Shown one piece after another: positions 8,042-17,136 of a DNA stretch of 64,000 bases. The stretch's first letter is position 1; every line of letters starts with the position of its first letter. A program made the translations under genes and the position numbers. Source of the DNA: UBA6055 sp965203755 (GTDB taxonomy: Bacteria; Chloroflexota; Anaerolineae; Aggregatilineales; Phototrophicaceae); the NCBI GenBank assembly GCA_965203755.1, contig OZ241910.1, positions 1,054,001 to 1,118,000 on the forward strand, given 5' to 3'. The notes beneath the pieces were generated by a model that searched no databases, was not told where the DNA came from, and saw only the letters and a list, made by a program, of their open reading frames with translations.

Positions 8042-9331
8042 GTGTCATTGGAAAACGCTGCACAAAATCAAACCGGGCATCCATGGCTGCTGACACTCGC
8101 CGGCGCATTCATTTTCTTGGGCATGGCAACAATATCGCTGTCCCGCGTTACGCAGCCGAGCTATTGGCTGGTGTTTGCCATCTGGGTTATCTGCGCTGTG
8201 GCTGGCACATGGATATTAAACCGCTATCTGCCACAGCGCGACCCTCTGCTGTTTCCACTGGCGATGTTTTTGAGCGGCTGGGGATTGGTCGCTATCGAAC
8301 GGCTTGCCCCAACATTCGCTGACCGTCAGGCGATTTGGCTGCTTATCAGTGTGCTGGCGATGCTGCTGACGGCTGTTTTCCCCCATGTCCTGCGCTGGCT
8401 GCATTCTTATCGTTATATTTTGCTGGCTCTGACTCTGCTCTTGCTGATGGCGACGATTGTTTTGGGGCGCAATCCATCCGGCTTTGCCTCTGCGCCCAGA
8501 TTGTGGCTGGGATTCGGCTCGGTGCACTTCCAAACTTCCGAAGCCATGAAGATCATCCTGGTTGCCTTTCTGGCAAGTTATCTGGATGAACAAAGCTCAA
8601 CCTTGCGCGCCAGAGAAAATCCGGGTTCAAACAGAAGCGGCCGGTTGGGCTTGCCGCCGCGCCTGGCAGGTCCTACCTTGCTGATGTGGGCATTATCGGT
8701 CGTCATTCTGATTTGGCAGCGCGACCTGGGCACTGCCATGCTGTTTTTCATCGTTTTTTTGCTGCTGCTCTACATGACCAGCGGCGACCCGCGCCTTATT
8801 TTGGGCGGCGCCGTTCTGGTCATCGCAGCCGGATTTGTCGCCTATCAGCTGTTCGAGGTGGTGCAGCTGCGGGTCGATATCTGGCTTAATCCTTGGGCAG
8901 AGGCCGATGGACGCGCCTATCAGATTGTGCAAAGTTTGATGGCATTTGGCGCCGGCGGCATCTTTGGCGCCGGCGTCGGGCTGGGTTCGCCGGGTTATAT
9001 CCCGGTGGTGCATTCCGATTTCGTATTTGCAGCCCTGGCAGAAGAATGGGGGCTGCTTGGCGTCATCGCTGCGTTAAGCGGTTTCGCTGTCTTGACGATG
9101 CGCGGATTATCCATTGGCATATCGCATTCCGGGCGGGCTTTTTATAAATTGTTCGCTGTTGGCCTGACTATGATGCTGACCGTTCAGGCTCTAATGATTA
9201 TGGCAGGGGCGCTCAAGCTGCTGCCATTGACCGGGGTCACCTTGCCATTCATCAGCTATGGCGGCAGTTCACTGCTGGTTAGCTTTGTTATGATTGGCAT
9301 CCTGCTGCGACTGTCATCGGAGACGGGCTAG
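8042..9331 (+). CDS. SEDS-family peptidoglycan glycosyltransferase (FtsW/RodA/SpoVE)
   Basis: SEDS proteins polymerise lipid II glycan strands outside the membrane, in complex with a class B PBP. The 429-residue protein has about ten helices and the family marks: QRDLGTA, QSLMAFGAGGIFGAG, SDFVFAALAEEWG (the Asp here aligns with the catalytic Asp of RodA) and the terminal LPFISYGGSS. The key residues look intact. The start chosen is GTG at 8042, five bases after the mtnP stop; the frame is open upstream only into mtnP, and no strong ribosome-binding site is visible. The PBP-like gene follows without a gap. FtsW versus RodA cannot be told from sequence alone. Confidence 0.9.
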   Translation: MSLENAAQNQTGHPWLLTLAGAFIFLGMATISLSRVTQPSYWLVFAIWVICAVAGTWILNRYLPQRDPLLFPLAMFLSGWGLVAIERLAPTFADRQAIWLLISVLAMLLTAVFPHVLRWLHSYRYILLALTLLLLMATIVLGRNPSGFASAPRLWLGFGSVHFQTSEAMKIILVAFLASYLDEQSSTLRARENPGSNRSGRLGLPPRLAGPTLLMWALSVVILIWQRDLGTAMLFFIVFLLLLYMTSGDPRLILGGAVLVIAAGFVAYQLFEVVQLRVDIWLNPWAEADGRAYQIVQSLMAFGAGGIFGAGVGLGSPGYIPVVHSDFVFAALAEEWGLLGVIAALSGFAVLTMRGLSIGISHSGRAFYKLFAVGLTMMLTVQALMIMAGALKLLPLTGVTLPFISYGGSSLLVSFVMIGILLRLSSETG

Positions 9332-10732
9332 ATGCAATTCTCCCGCGCGATAAACCGCATTCTGTTTGGCGCCCTGTTTGCTATGACGCTCATCGGCAGC
9401 TCGGCAGCTTATTGGGCCATCGTCGGGCAAAATACAATTTTGCAGCGCGATGACAACCCTCGACTGATTGAAGCTGTGGCTCGCATCCAGCGCGGCGGCA
9501 TCTATGACCGCCATCAGCAGCTGCTGGTCGAGACTGTGAATGACGCCGATGGCATCCGCCGCGAATACTTGAAACCATCCACCTATAGCCTGATTGGCTA
9601 TTACAGCCTGCGCTATGGCGCCGGCGGCAGCGAGGCGGCATTCAACCAGGCTTTGTCCGGCTTGACCGCAGCGCCGAGCCTTGAGAATTATTTCGCCCAG
9701 GAGGTCTTGCATATCCCACGCGCAGGTTCGGACATTCAACTGACCCTTGATGCTGATATTCAGGATAGTCTGGCAGGGGCAATGCGCGATCATCACGGCG
9801 CCGCTGTCGTGATGAATGCACACAGCGGCGAACTTCTGGCGCTGGCAAGCCTGCCAAGCTATGACCCGAACACCCTGGATGATGAATGGGATGCCTTGAT
9901 CGAAGCAGCCGGCAAGCCATTTTTCAATCGCGCGCTGCAAGGTCAATATCAACCCGGGGGCGCCATGTACATGTTATGGCTGACACAGGCGATTCTCTCC
10001 GATTATCCCTTGTCGCGCCCTTTTGACCAAGCCAACGACGCGATTGTCCTGGGGGAAGACATCACCGTGGACTGCGTTATTCAGCCGCCGACCGCGCAGC
10101 TGTCTCTGGCGCAGGCTTTTATCTATAGCTGTCCGGCCGCCTTTGTCAGCTATCAGCAGAGCGCAGCCGAAAACAGCTATGATGACCTGGTGCAAGCCTA
10201 CTCGCTCGACAATCCAATGACGCTGGCGGGCTTCCCGATTCCAGAATCCGTTACCTCCACAACGGGCATCAAGCCGGAACTGGCGGCATTGCGCGATACA
10301 CTTGGTCAGGGCGATTTGACCACGACCCCGCTGCATCTGACCGGCATGATGGCGGCAATCGCCAACCATGGCAATGCGCCCGCGCCGAATATCCAACTGG
10401 GATTGCGATCACCAGGCGCCAAGGAATGGACAAGCCCGCCGCGCAGTTCAGCCTCGATACCCATGATGACCGCCGCGACCGCTCGACAGCTGCGAGGCAT
10501 CTTGGAACAAGCCTGGACGACCCTGCAAGATGACTCCTATCCGGACGAAGCCACCGTGGGTGGCCATATCACTATGTCCCAATCCGGCGATGGCACGCAG
10601 ATATGGCTGCACGGCTTCGCCTCTCATGTGGATCGAAGCGCCGCCGCCTTTGTGATTTTGCTGGAAGATACCAGCGATATTCAAAGGCTGATTGCCATCG
10701 GGCAAGCGCTCATCGCCGCCCTGCTGCCCTAA
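9332..10732 (+). CDS. PBP-like protein with all transpeptidase motifs lost
   Basis: Placed directly after the SEDS gene, where a class B PBP partner is expected, and starting on the base after its stop codon. A membrane helix (residues about 10-32) is followed by a short pedestal and a PBP transpeptidase fold recognisable from GAAVVMNAHSGELLA, NRALQGQYQPG, TTPLHLTGMMAAIAN and IWLHGFASH. The SxxK motif, expected after YQPG, reads GAMY (residues 210-213), losing both Ser and Lys. SxN reads SCP (266-268). The KTGT box reads HITM (412-415). Acyl-enzyme chemistry is therefore not possible by the known route. It may be a structural activator of the SEDS enzyme. The frame is intact over 466 codons, so it does not look like a decaying pseudogene. 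Confidence 0.8.
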   Translation: MQFSRAINRILFGALFAMTLIGSSAAYWAIVGQNTILQRDDNPRLIEAVARIQRGGIYDRHQQLLVETVNDADGIRREYLKPSTYSLIGYYSLRYGAGGSEAAFNQALSGLTAAPSLENYFAQEVLHIPRAGSDIQLTLDADIQDSLAGAMRDHHGAAVVMNAHSGELLALASLPSYDPNTLDDEWDALIEAAGKPFFNRALQGQYQPGGAMYMLWLTQAILSDYPLSRPFDQANDAIVLGEDITVDCVIQPPTAQLSLAQAFIYSCPAAFVSYQQSAAENSYDDLVQAYSLDNPMTLAGFPIPESVTSTTGIKPELAALRDTLGQGDLTTTPLHLTGMMAAIANHGNAPAPNIQLGLRSPGAKEWTSPPRSSASIPMMTAATARQLRGILEQAWTTLQDDSYPDEATVGGHITMSQSGDGTQIWLHGFASHVDRSAAAFVILLEDTSDIQRLIAIGQALIAALLP

Positions 10733-10757
10733 GCTGCGCCGGCCGCTAAAATCCGTT

Positions 10758-13700
10758 TCAGCCAATCACAGCTATGCCCCGTGTGACAAGCTGGCGGTTA
10801 AACTCGCTCAATTCACTTTCGACCCAAACATGAAAAGCCCCGATTTGCCCCTGAATCAAGCCCGACAGCTTGTCATAGACGGCATACGCGGCGTCGGTCG
10901 GCGGAAATTCACCTAAGCCGACGACGGATGGCAGCGCACTCAAGCGGCGCAGGGGATCGGTGCCCTGATTAAGCCGTCCAGCCCAGCCCGACGGTAAATC
11001 CGGTATCAGGATTCGCTTCTCGATTTCGAGAATGCCTTCTTTGAGTGTCATCGCGCGGTCGGCAAGGTCATCGCAGCCGTCAGACTCGGCCAGCCGCTCG
11101 GCAAGGCTGCTCAGCTGCCGGCGGTAACTTCGCATCAGATTAAGGCTTTCGGTTGCCTGCGAATAGGTATCATAAATCCGCTTCAATAGACCGAACTGCT
11201 CTTGCAGGTCGGCTTCTGATGCGCTGGAATTGGCTTCCTTCACCAATCTAAAAGACTGTGTTTGTGTGTCTTGACCGACCTGCAATGAAACTTGATACTG
11301 GCCCGGCGCAACTGTCGGACCAGCCATCCGTTCAAACTGTGGATCGCTGCCTTTCAATGGCGGCGAGGCCGGCAGACGCATATCCCAGACGAAACGATTC
11401 CAGCCCGGCTTGGCAGTCACATACAAAGCCATCTTGTCCGGCTTTTCCTTCAGCGCCTTGCGGTCGGACTCATCCATGCTGGTAAATTCGCGGATGACAT
11501 GACCATCGGCATCGGCGAAACGCAGTTGAATTTTGCCTTCGGGAACATCCTTGAGCCAGTAGGACACCAAAACGCCGCGCGGCAGGTTTTCGCCAGAATC
11601 AAGGAATTTGCGTTCAATCAGATTCTCTTCTGTCGTCGAAAAGGTATAGGCTGCCATCGTGCCGGTGGAACTCATGTAGGTTTTGCCCGGTTGGTCGATC
11701 AGCCGCCGCGCGTCAATGCTTTCGAGAATGCGCTGGGTCTCGCGCGGTTTGAGCAGCAGCGCCGCCCCTTCCCATTCAGCATCAGCCAACTGATGCAGAC
11801 GGGTAAGATCATCAAGGATCCAGAAAGAACGTCCGTGGGTGGCGGCAATCAAATCACTGTTCTTGACAGCCAGGTCGTGAATCGGTGTAATCGGCAAATT
11901 CAACTGGAGGCGCCGCCAATTCCCGCCATCATCAAAAGAGACATAGACGCCGGTTTCTGTCCCCGCATACAGCAAGCCTTCACGGGCTGGATCGCAGCGA
12001 ATGACGCGGGTAAAGTCATCGGCAGGAATGCCTTGGTTCATGCGCGTCCACGACTGACCATAATCGGTAGTTTTGTAAAGATAGGGAGCATAGTCGTCCA
12101 GCTTGTAGCGGGTCGCCGCCATATAGCAGGTCGCCGGGTCGTGCGGCGAAGGCTCAAGCAGGCTTATCAGCGACCATTCCGGCAGATTGGCAGGCGTGAT
12201 ATTGCGCCAACTGGCGCCGCCGTCCTTGGAAAGATGCGCCAGGCCATCATCCGACCCAGCCCACAGCACACCGGCTTCGTGCGGCGATTCTGCCAATGCG
12301 AACACCGTCGCGTAGACTTCGGCGCCGACCGAGTCGCGGTTGATGGGCCCGCCGGTGACCTGCAAGGCGCTTGGGTCGGCGCGGGTCAAGTCCGGGCTTA
12401 TCGGCTGCCAGCTTTGCCCTTGGTTAGTTGATTGAAAGACCAGGTTGCCGGCGGCATAGAGCAGATCGGGATCGTGCGGCGAAAACAGAATCGGATAAGT
12501 CCAGGCAAAGCGATATTGATGATCCAGCGCCGCTTCGCCAGCCGTCATCTCGGGCCAGGTCGTCACCAGCCGCAGCTGTTTGCTGCGATGGTCATAGCGC
12601 TGCAAGGCATTGCCGCCACCGGGAGAACTGCCAATCGCGCCGACAAAAACGATATTGTCATCATCGGGCTTGACGGCGATGTAACCGCTTTCGCCGGTGC
12701 CGGCGATGAAGCCGTCCATCCACATCAATGAGGACTTGCTGCTGCGGCTGGGTATGGCGATGCTGCTGTTGTCCTGCTGCGTGCCATAGACAAAGTATGG
12801 CTCGCGGTTATCAGTCGTCACATGATAAAACTGCGCTGTCGGCTGATTGAAGATGCTTGACCAAGATGCGCCGCCATTCAGCGAGACACAGGCGCCGCCG
12901 TCATTGCCCTGCACCATGCGCTTAGTATTATTGGGGTCAATCCACAAATCATGGTTGTCCCCGTGCGGCGTGCCAATCATCGAATACCGGCGGCCGCCGT
13001 CAATCGACTTCCACAAGCGCAGATTGTTGACATAGACGGTGTCGGGGTTTTGCGGGTCGGCGGTGAGGTGCATGTAATACCAGGCGCGCGATATAATGTC
13101 ATTGTTGCGGGCGACAAAATCCCAACTGTCGCCATAATCATCCGAGCGATACATACCGCCTTCCTGATGCTCAACCAAGGCATAAACGCGCCCGGACTGC
13201 GCCGGCGATGCCGCGATGCCGATTTTGCCGAGGATGCCGGGCGGCAAACCTGGGCGGGATGAGATGTTATGCCAGGTGTCGCCGCCATCCATCGAGCGCC
13301 AGATGCCGCTGTCTTCACCGCCGCTGCTAATCTGATGAAAATTGCGCCAGGCTTCCCAGATTGAGGCATACAGGATACGCGGATTGTTCTTGTCGATGCT
13401 AAGGTCAACTGCGCCCGCCTTGTCACTCACAAACAAGACCTGTTCCCAGTTTTCCCCGCCATCGGTCGATTTGAATACGCCGCGCTGTGGATTGCGCCCA
13501 AAGGCATGCCCCAATGCCGCCGCAAACACCGTGTCGGGGTCGCGGGGATGAATCCGTATTTTGCTGATATGCCGGGTGTCATCCAAGCCGATGTGCCGCC
13601 ATGTTCGGCCGGCATCGGTGGATTTATAAACTCCATCCCCATGCGAGACATCAATGCGAATGGTCGCTTCGCCCATGCCGGCATAAATCACATTCGGGTC

Positions 13701-13925
13701 GACTTCGGAAACCGCCAGCGCGCCGACCGAACCGGTCTTGAAAAAACCATCCGAGATACATTCCCAATACTGACCGGCATCTTCGGTTTTCCAGACACCG
13801 CCGGCGCAGGCGCCAAAATAGAAGGTGCCCAGTTTATTCACATCGCCGGCCACGGTTACAACCCGTCCGCCGCGAAAGGGCCCGATACAGCGCCAGCGAG
13901 CGATGTTGTCCAAATTAAAATTCAT
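10758..13925 (-). CDS. VPS10/sortilin-like beta-propeller protein
   Basis: A 1055-residue protein of a family often annotated as glycosyl hydrolase or VPS10-domain protein. The N-terminus has IGPFRGGRVVTVAGD, typical of this group. Repeated Asp-box-like turns run through the first 650 residues (STDGGENW, SMDGGDTW, SKDGGASW, TTDYGQSW, FDDGGNW), predicting two seven-bladed propellers. A C-terminal beta-sandwich region and a helical tail with LNLMRSYRRQL follow. The ATG at 13925 has AGGAA upstream; an upstream start at 13958 lacks one. Unusually there is no signal peptide at either start, whereas many homologues are secreted. Substrate unknown; true glycosidase activity is not established for the family. 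Transcribed convergently to the PBP-like gene. Confidence 0.8.
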   Translation of the reverse strand: MNFNLDNIARWRCIGPFRGGRVVTVAGDVNKLGTFYFGACAGGVWKTEDAGQYWECISDGFFKTGSVGALAVSEVDPNVIYAGMGEATIRIDVSHGDGVYKSTDAGRTWRHIGLDDTRHISKIRIHPRDPDTVFAAALGHAFGRNPQRGVFKSTDGGENWEQVLFVSDKAGAVDLSIDKNNPRILYASIWEAWRNFHQISSGGEDSGIWRSMDGGDTWHNISSRPGLPPGILGKIGIAASPAQSGRVYALVEHQEGGMYRSDDYGDSWDFVARNNDIISRAWYYMHLTADPQNPDTVYVNNLRLWKSIDGGRRYSMIGTPHGDNHDLWIDPNNTKRMVQGNDGGACVSLNGGASWSSIFNQPTAQFYHVTTDNREPYFVYGTQQDNSSIAIPSRSSKSSLMWMDGFIAGTGESGYIAVKPDDDNIVFVGAIGSSPGGGNALQRYDHRSKQLRLVTTWPEMTAGEAALDHQYRFAWTYPILFSPHDPDLLYAAGNLVFQSTNQGQSWQPISPDLTRADPSALQVTGGPINRDSVGAEVYATVFALAESPHEAGVLWAGSDDGLAHLSKDGGASWRNITPANLPEWSLISLLEPSPHDPATCYMAATRYKLDDYAPYLYKTTDYGQSWTRMNQGIPADDFTRVIRCDPAREGLLYAGTETGVYVSFDDGGNWRRLQLNLPITPIHDLAVKNSDLIAATHGRSFWILDDLTRLHQLADAEWEGAALLLKPRETQRILESIDARRLIDQPGKTYMSSTGTMAAYTFSTTEENLIERKFLDSGENLPRGVLVSYWLKDVPEGKIQLRFADADGHVIREFTSMDESDRKALKEKPDKMALYVTAKPGWNRFVWDMRLPASPPLKGSDPQFERMAGPTVAPGQYQVSLQVGQDTQTQSFRLVKEANSSASEADLQEQFGLLKRIYDTYSQATESLNLMRSYRRQLSSLAERLAESDGCDDLADRAMTLKEGILEIEKRILIPDLPSGWAGRLNQGTDPLRRLSALPSVVGLGEFPPTDAAYAVYDKLSGLIQGQIGAFHVWVESELSEFNRQLVTRGIAVIG

Positions 13926-13967
13926 AAGTTCCTGACTTTCCCTGATTATTCTTCGCATAGCGGCGCA

Positions 13968-13997
13968 TTATAGCGCGAATGCCCGGTATCGTGCGAA
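13968..13997 (-). promoter_or_regulatory. Predicted promoter of the VPS10-like gene
   Basis: On the minus strand a perfect TATAAT (13973 to 13968) is preceded by TTCGCA (13997 to 13992) with an 18-base spacer. The leader would be about 35 bases. Confidence 0.4.
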
Positions 13998-14164
13998 TTG
14001 AAAATAATCTGCTGCGTTTTTATCCAATTTAACAACGTGCGACCAAATAGTCACTCTTTGGGAAAAAAGGTGCGGTAACGCGCAGACATTGTTCAATGAA
14101 AGGGAGAGGGGATAAGAACAGCAGACAATCACAGAGACTATTTCAGGGCACACAGCAAAGCGGT

Positions 14165-14211
14165 TGTGTCGTGTGAACTGGCTTGTGACAGGGCGAATCG
14201 CACACGACACA
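14165..14211. repeat. Perfect 11-base inverted repeat with 25-base spacer
   Basis: TGTGTCGTGTG at 14165-14175 is exactly reverse-complemented by CACACGACACA at 14201-14211. It lies about 190 bases upstream of the predicted VPS10-gene promoter and is not followed by a T-run, so it is not an ordinary terminator. Confidence 0.6.
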
Positions 14212-14350
14212 TTCACCAGCCTGCTCGATATTTAGCAAGGATAGGTTATGCTATTTCGCGGACTTTCGATAGATGACGAAGGTAAGGCGTTCATCGTCAC
14301 CAATCCAAACCAGGCGCCCGATAACTTTAATCCAGATTGATTCCTCCTCA

Positions 14351-15589
14351 TTAGCCCAGCGCCTCGACAATTAGATCCGCCGCCCGATCTACCCCGCCCA
14401 GCGCCGCCATGCGCCCCGCAAGCCGCCGAGCATTGTTTTGCACCCAATCGGCTTGCATCAACGCGTGAACGCCGTCTCGCAGCTGCCCTCGTCGGACATC
14501 ATGGGCCGTCAGATGCAAGCCAATTTTGGCTTCCGACACGCGCCGTGCCTGAATTCGCTGGTCGGCGGCATGTGGCACGACAATCTGCGGCAAGCCGTGA
14601 ACGACGGCGCTGTGGGCTGTTCCCATGCCGCCGTGATGAATAATGATTTTGCTGCGCGGAAGCACATGGTCATAAGGCGCCCAAGTCAACAAGCGCGTAC
14701 CAGGCGGGAGCGCTCGTTTCAGTTCGGCTTTTTTGTCGGGAGCAATTGGATTCCAGCCAACTGTCACGACTGGAATCAGACCTTCCCGCGCCAAGGCTTG
14801 CGCCGCCCAGCTATAAAACCCCAGATCGCCCGTGAATATCGTCCCCAAGGTCACCAGGCCAAGCGGTTTATCATGCGGAATATCCAGCAGCCACGGCGGT
14901 GGCGGCGCCGTCGGGACTGAAGCCTGGCCGCCAACAAACTGTGTCTGTGGCAGAATGGATGGCATGTCAGACAGATACCATTCGGGCGTGAAATACACGA
15001 TATGCAGCGCGTCACTCAAGATTGACGGCGCCGTCCCTTTGGAGAAATTCTGACCGGCGACCCCAAACTCATCACAAAGCCTTTGAATGCGCCGCTGGCT
15101 GTCACTGCTCAAATCACGCTGTACTGGAAAGAGTTCGCGGGCATCAAGCGTCGCCTGCGCCGGCCAGCCGCAGATGATCAATGGCAGATTCAGTTTTTCG
15201 GCAGCAATCGCGGCAGCGCTTAGAAAAGGCTCGGATACGATGGCATCGGGCGCCCCGCTCTCGTCAGCGGCATCCAGCATGGCGCGAACGCCGGCGGCAA
15301 CCAGATCTTCGCTTAGCCAAGTATCTAGGGCCCGGGCATATCGCAATTTGACGGCTTCCTGTGGGGGAATTTGGGTCAGGTCAGGCAGCGGCGGCAACGG
15401 CCATAACCAGCCGGTCTTGCGAACAGCACGGAAAGGGATGCCCTGCCGCGCCAGCGCAGCTTTTAATGGAGCTTCGCTCAGCCACAGGATGTCATGCCCT
15501 TTGGATTGCAGGGCTTTCGCCGTCTGCAAGAAGCCGCCCCAATCGGTATGGCTGTACAAGGGCGCCGAGACAAACCAGAAAGACGCCAC
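14351..15589 (-). CDS. MGT/UGT-type glycosyltransferase (GT1 family)
   Basis: Transfers a sugar from a nucleotide donor to a small or lipid acceptor in the cytoplasm. The 412-residue protein has the two-domain GT-B layout. The N-terminal part starts FWFVSAPLYSHT, matching the glycine- and histidine-bearing acceptor site of MGT proteins. The C-terminal donor domain has GLVTLGTIF, LLTWAPYDHVLPRS, HHGGMGT and PHAADQ. The start is a GTG at 15589 with GAGGGG seven bases upstream. Relatives glycosylate macrolides, sterols or carotenoids; the acceptor cannot be read here. It stands alone between an intergenic region and glutamate dehydrogenase. Confidence 0.85.
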   Translation of the reverse strand: MASFWFVSAPLYSHTDWGGFLQTAKALQSKGHDILWLSEAPLKAALARQGIPFRAVRKTGWLWPLPPLPDLTQIPPQEAVKLRYARALDTWLSEDLVAAGVRAMLDAADESGAPDAIVSEPFLSAAAIAAEKLNLPLIICGWPAQATLDARELFPVQRDLSSDSQRRIQRLCDEFGVAGQNFSKGTAPSILSDALHIVYFTPEWYLSDMPSILPQTQFVGGQASVPTAPPPPWLLDIPHDKPLGLVTLGTIFTGDLGFYSWAAQALAREGLIPVVTVGWNPIAPDKKAELKRALPPGTRLLTWAPYDHVLPRSKIIIHHGGMGTAHSAVVHGLPQIVVPHAADQRIQARRVSEAKIGLHLTAHDVRRGQLRDGVHALMQADWVQNNARRLAGRMAALGGVDRAADLIVEALG

Positions 15590-15706
15590 GCAGATTACCC
15601 CTCATCCACCGCAACTTCAAGTACATCACTCTGGTTGTATGGTGCGGTGAATCAGGGCAAAAAACAAGGGCGCGCTTGCCTGCCAGGCAGGTGACAGGGT
15701 TAGTTT

Positions 15707-16987
15707 TTATGGATACAAGCCGCGGGTGATGATGGCATCGGCAACCCGTTGGATTGCCCGCACCTGGGCGGCCGTCCGCATATCAATATGATGCGCCTGG
15801 GCGGTGGCGAAGGTTTCGTCATAGGCGCGTTTCAGCATGCGCTCCAGCTGGTCAAAGACTCGCTCTTCATTCCAGAAAAAAGCCTGCAAGTCCTGCACCC
15901 ATTCAAAGTAAGAGACAATGACACCGCCGGCGTTCGCCAGAATATCGGGAACAATCCAAATCCCGCGGTCATTGAGAATCTCGTCAGCTTCATGCGTTGT
16001 CGGGCCATTCGCGCCCTCGACAATAAACCGGCTGCGAATGTCATCGGCATTCTGGCGCGTGATTTGTCCCTCGGCGGCCGCCGGAATCAAGACATCGCAA
16101 TCCAGCGAAAGAAGTTCGCTGTTGGTCACGTCATCGGCAAGCGAATAGCCTTTGACGGCATTGCCGTTGGCGCTGGAATAAGCGATCAAATCCGGAATAT
16201 CCAGACCGTTCGCATTGAACACGCCGCCGCGAACATCGCTGACTGCAATCACTTTATACCCTAGCTGATGGGCATAGAGGGCTGCATTCGTACCCAAATT
16301 CCCAAAGCCTTGAATCACAATCCGAATATCAGTCGGGTCAGTGATATGGTGCTGCTCCAGCGCGGCTACCATGCAAATGATAACACCGCGGCCGCTGGCT
16401 TCGGTGCGGCCCTCGCTTCCACCGATATGCATGGGTTTGCCGGTTACAATCGCCGGTACGGAATAGCCCTTGGTCATGCTGTAAGTATCCATCATCCATG
16501 CCATGACTTGGGCATCGGTTCCCACATCCGGCGCGGGAATATCGGAATGCGGACTCATCAGCGGCACCAATTCCGAAGCATAGCGGCGCGTCAGACGTTC
16601 CAGTTCACCGCGGCTCAACTGGAGCGGATCGACAACCACGCCGCCCTTGGCGCCCCCATAAGGCAGGTTCATCAGCGCGCACTTCCAGGTCATCCACATT
16701 GCCAAAGCCCGCACCTGGTCAATCGCAAGCTCCGGACTGTAACGCAGTCCGCCTTTGGTTGGGCCCAAAGCGTCGTTGTAATGCACGCGGTAACCGGTGA
16801 ACATCTCGATGCCGTCATCGTCGCGTCGAACCGGAAAGTTGACCTTGAATTCACGGCGCGGACAGCGCATGTATTCAAGCAAATCCTCGCGGGCAGCGAC
16901 GTAACGAGAGGCATAGTCATATTGAGCCAGCGCGGTCTGATAAGGGGCTGAAGTTTCACCGACTCGCAAAGATGAGGCAAGCACCAT
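15707..16987 (-). CDS. gdhA: Glu/Leu/Phe/Val dehydrogenase, probably glutamate dehydrogenase
   Basis: Catalyses reversible oxidative deamination of glutamate to 2-oxoglutarate and ammonia with NAD(P). The 426-residue length fits the hexameric class. Motifs in order: GPTKGGLRY (substrate lysine), PYGGAKGGV (catalytic lysine), PAPDVGT, GFGNLG (dinucleotide fold) and EGANGPTT. The ATG at 16987 is used because AAGGAG lies seven bases upstream; the preceding in-frame TTG at 16990 is less likely. It has its own promoter at 17033-17061. A leucine or phenylalanine dehydrogenase is less likely given the length and the TGKP region. Confidence 0.92.
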   Translation of the reverse strand: MVLASSLRVGETSAPYQTALAQYDYASRYVAAREDLLEYMRCPRREFKVNFPVRRDDDGIEMFTGYRVHYNDALGPTKGGLRYSPELAIDQVRALAMWMTWKCALMNLPYGGAKGGVVVDPLQLSRGELERLTRRYASELVPLMSPHSDIPAPDVGTDAQVMAWMMDTYSMTKGYSVPAIVTGKPMHIGGSEGRTEASGRGVIICMVAALEQHHITDPTDIRIVIQGFGNLGTNAALYAHQLGYKVIAVSDVRGGVFNANGLDIPDLIAYSSANGNAVKGYSLADDVTNSELLSLDCDVLIPAAAEGQITRQNADDIRSRFIVEGANGPTTHEADEILNDRGIWIVPDILANAGGVIVSYFEWVQDLQAFFWNEERVFDQLERMLKRAYDETFATAQAHHIDMRTAAQVRAIQRVADAIITRGLYP

Positions 16988-17032
16988 CAAGACACTCCTT
17001 CGGATGAATCTCCGCTTAGTCGTTTACTTAAC

Positions 17033-17061
17033 AGTATATGCCAATTTTATCTAAGGGGCAA
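17033..17061 (-). promoter_or_regulatory. Predicted sigma70 promoter of glutamate dehydrogenase
   Basis: On the minus strand TTGCCC (17061 to 17056) and TATACT (17038 to 17033) are 17 bases apart. The leader would be about 40 bases. It shares the TTGCCC -35 of the rpsF promoter. Confidence 0.55.
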
Positions 17062-17136
17062 CGGGAATAAGTATGACATATCTGATAAAATCAAGCGGCA
17101 GCCTGCAAGCCTTGTCAACGTTCGGCCGCGGTTCGA

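Larger units (their letters stand above)
13926..14350. other. 425-base intergenic region upstream of the VPS10-like gene
   Basis: Between two minus-strand genes. It holds a likely promoter close to the VPS10-like gene, an 11-base perfect inverted repeat at 14165-14211, and a tiny open frame at 14251-14370 (minus, TTG start, 39 codons, overlapping the end of the glycosyltransferase gene), which has no recognisable family and no convincing start. The rest shows no gene. Confidence 0.5.

Noticed and set aside
11292..12431. 379-codon open frame on the plus strand opposite the VPS10-like gene
   Set aside because: Low-information translation without motifs; the minus-strand frame has clear propeller repeats. 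It is a shadow frame of GC-rich DNA.
14251..14370. 39-codon minus-strand frame after the MGT gene with GGAGG nearby
   Set aside because: Only a TTG start inside the upstream gene, and the GGAGG is downstream of it; no family recognised.
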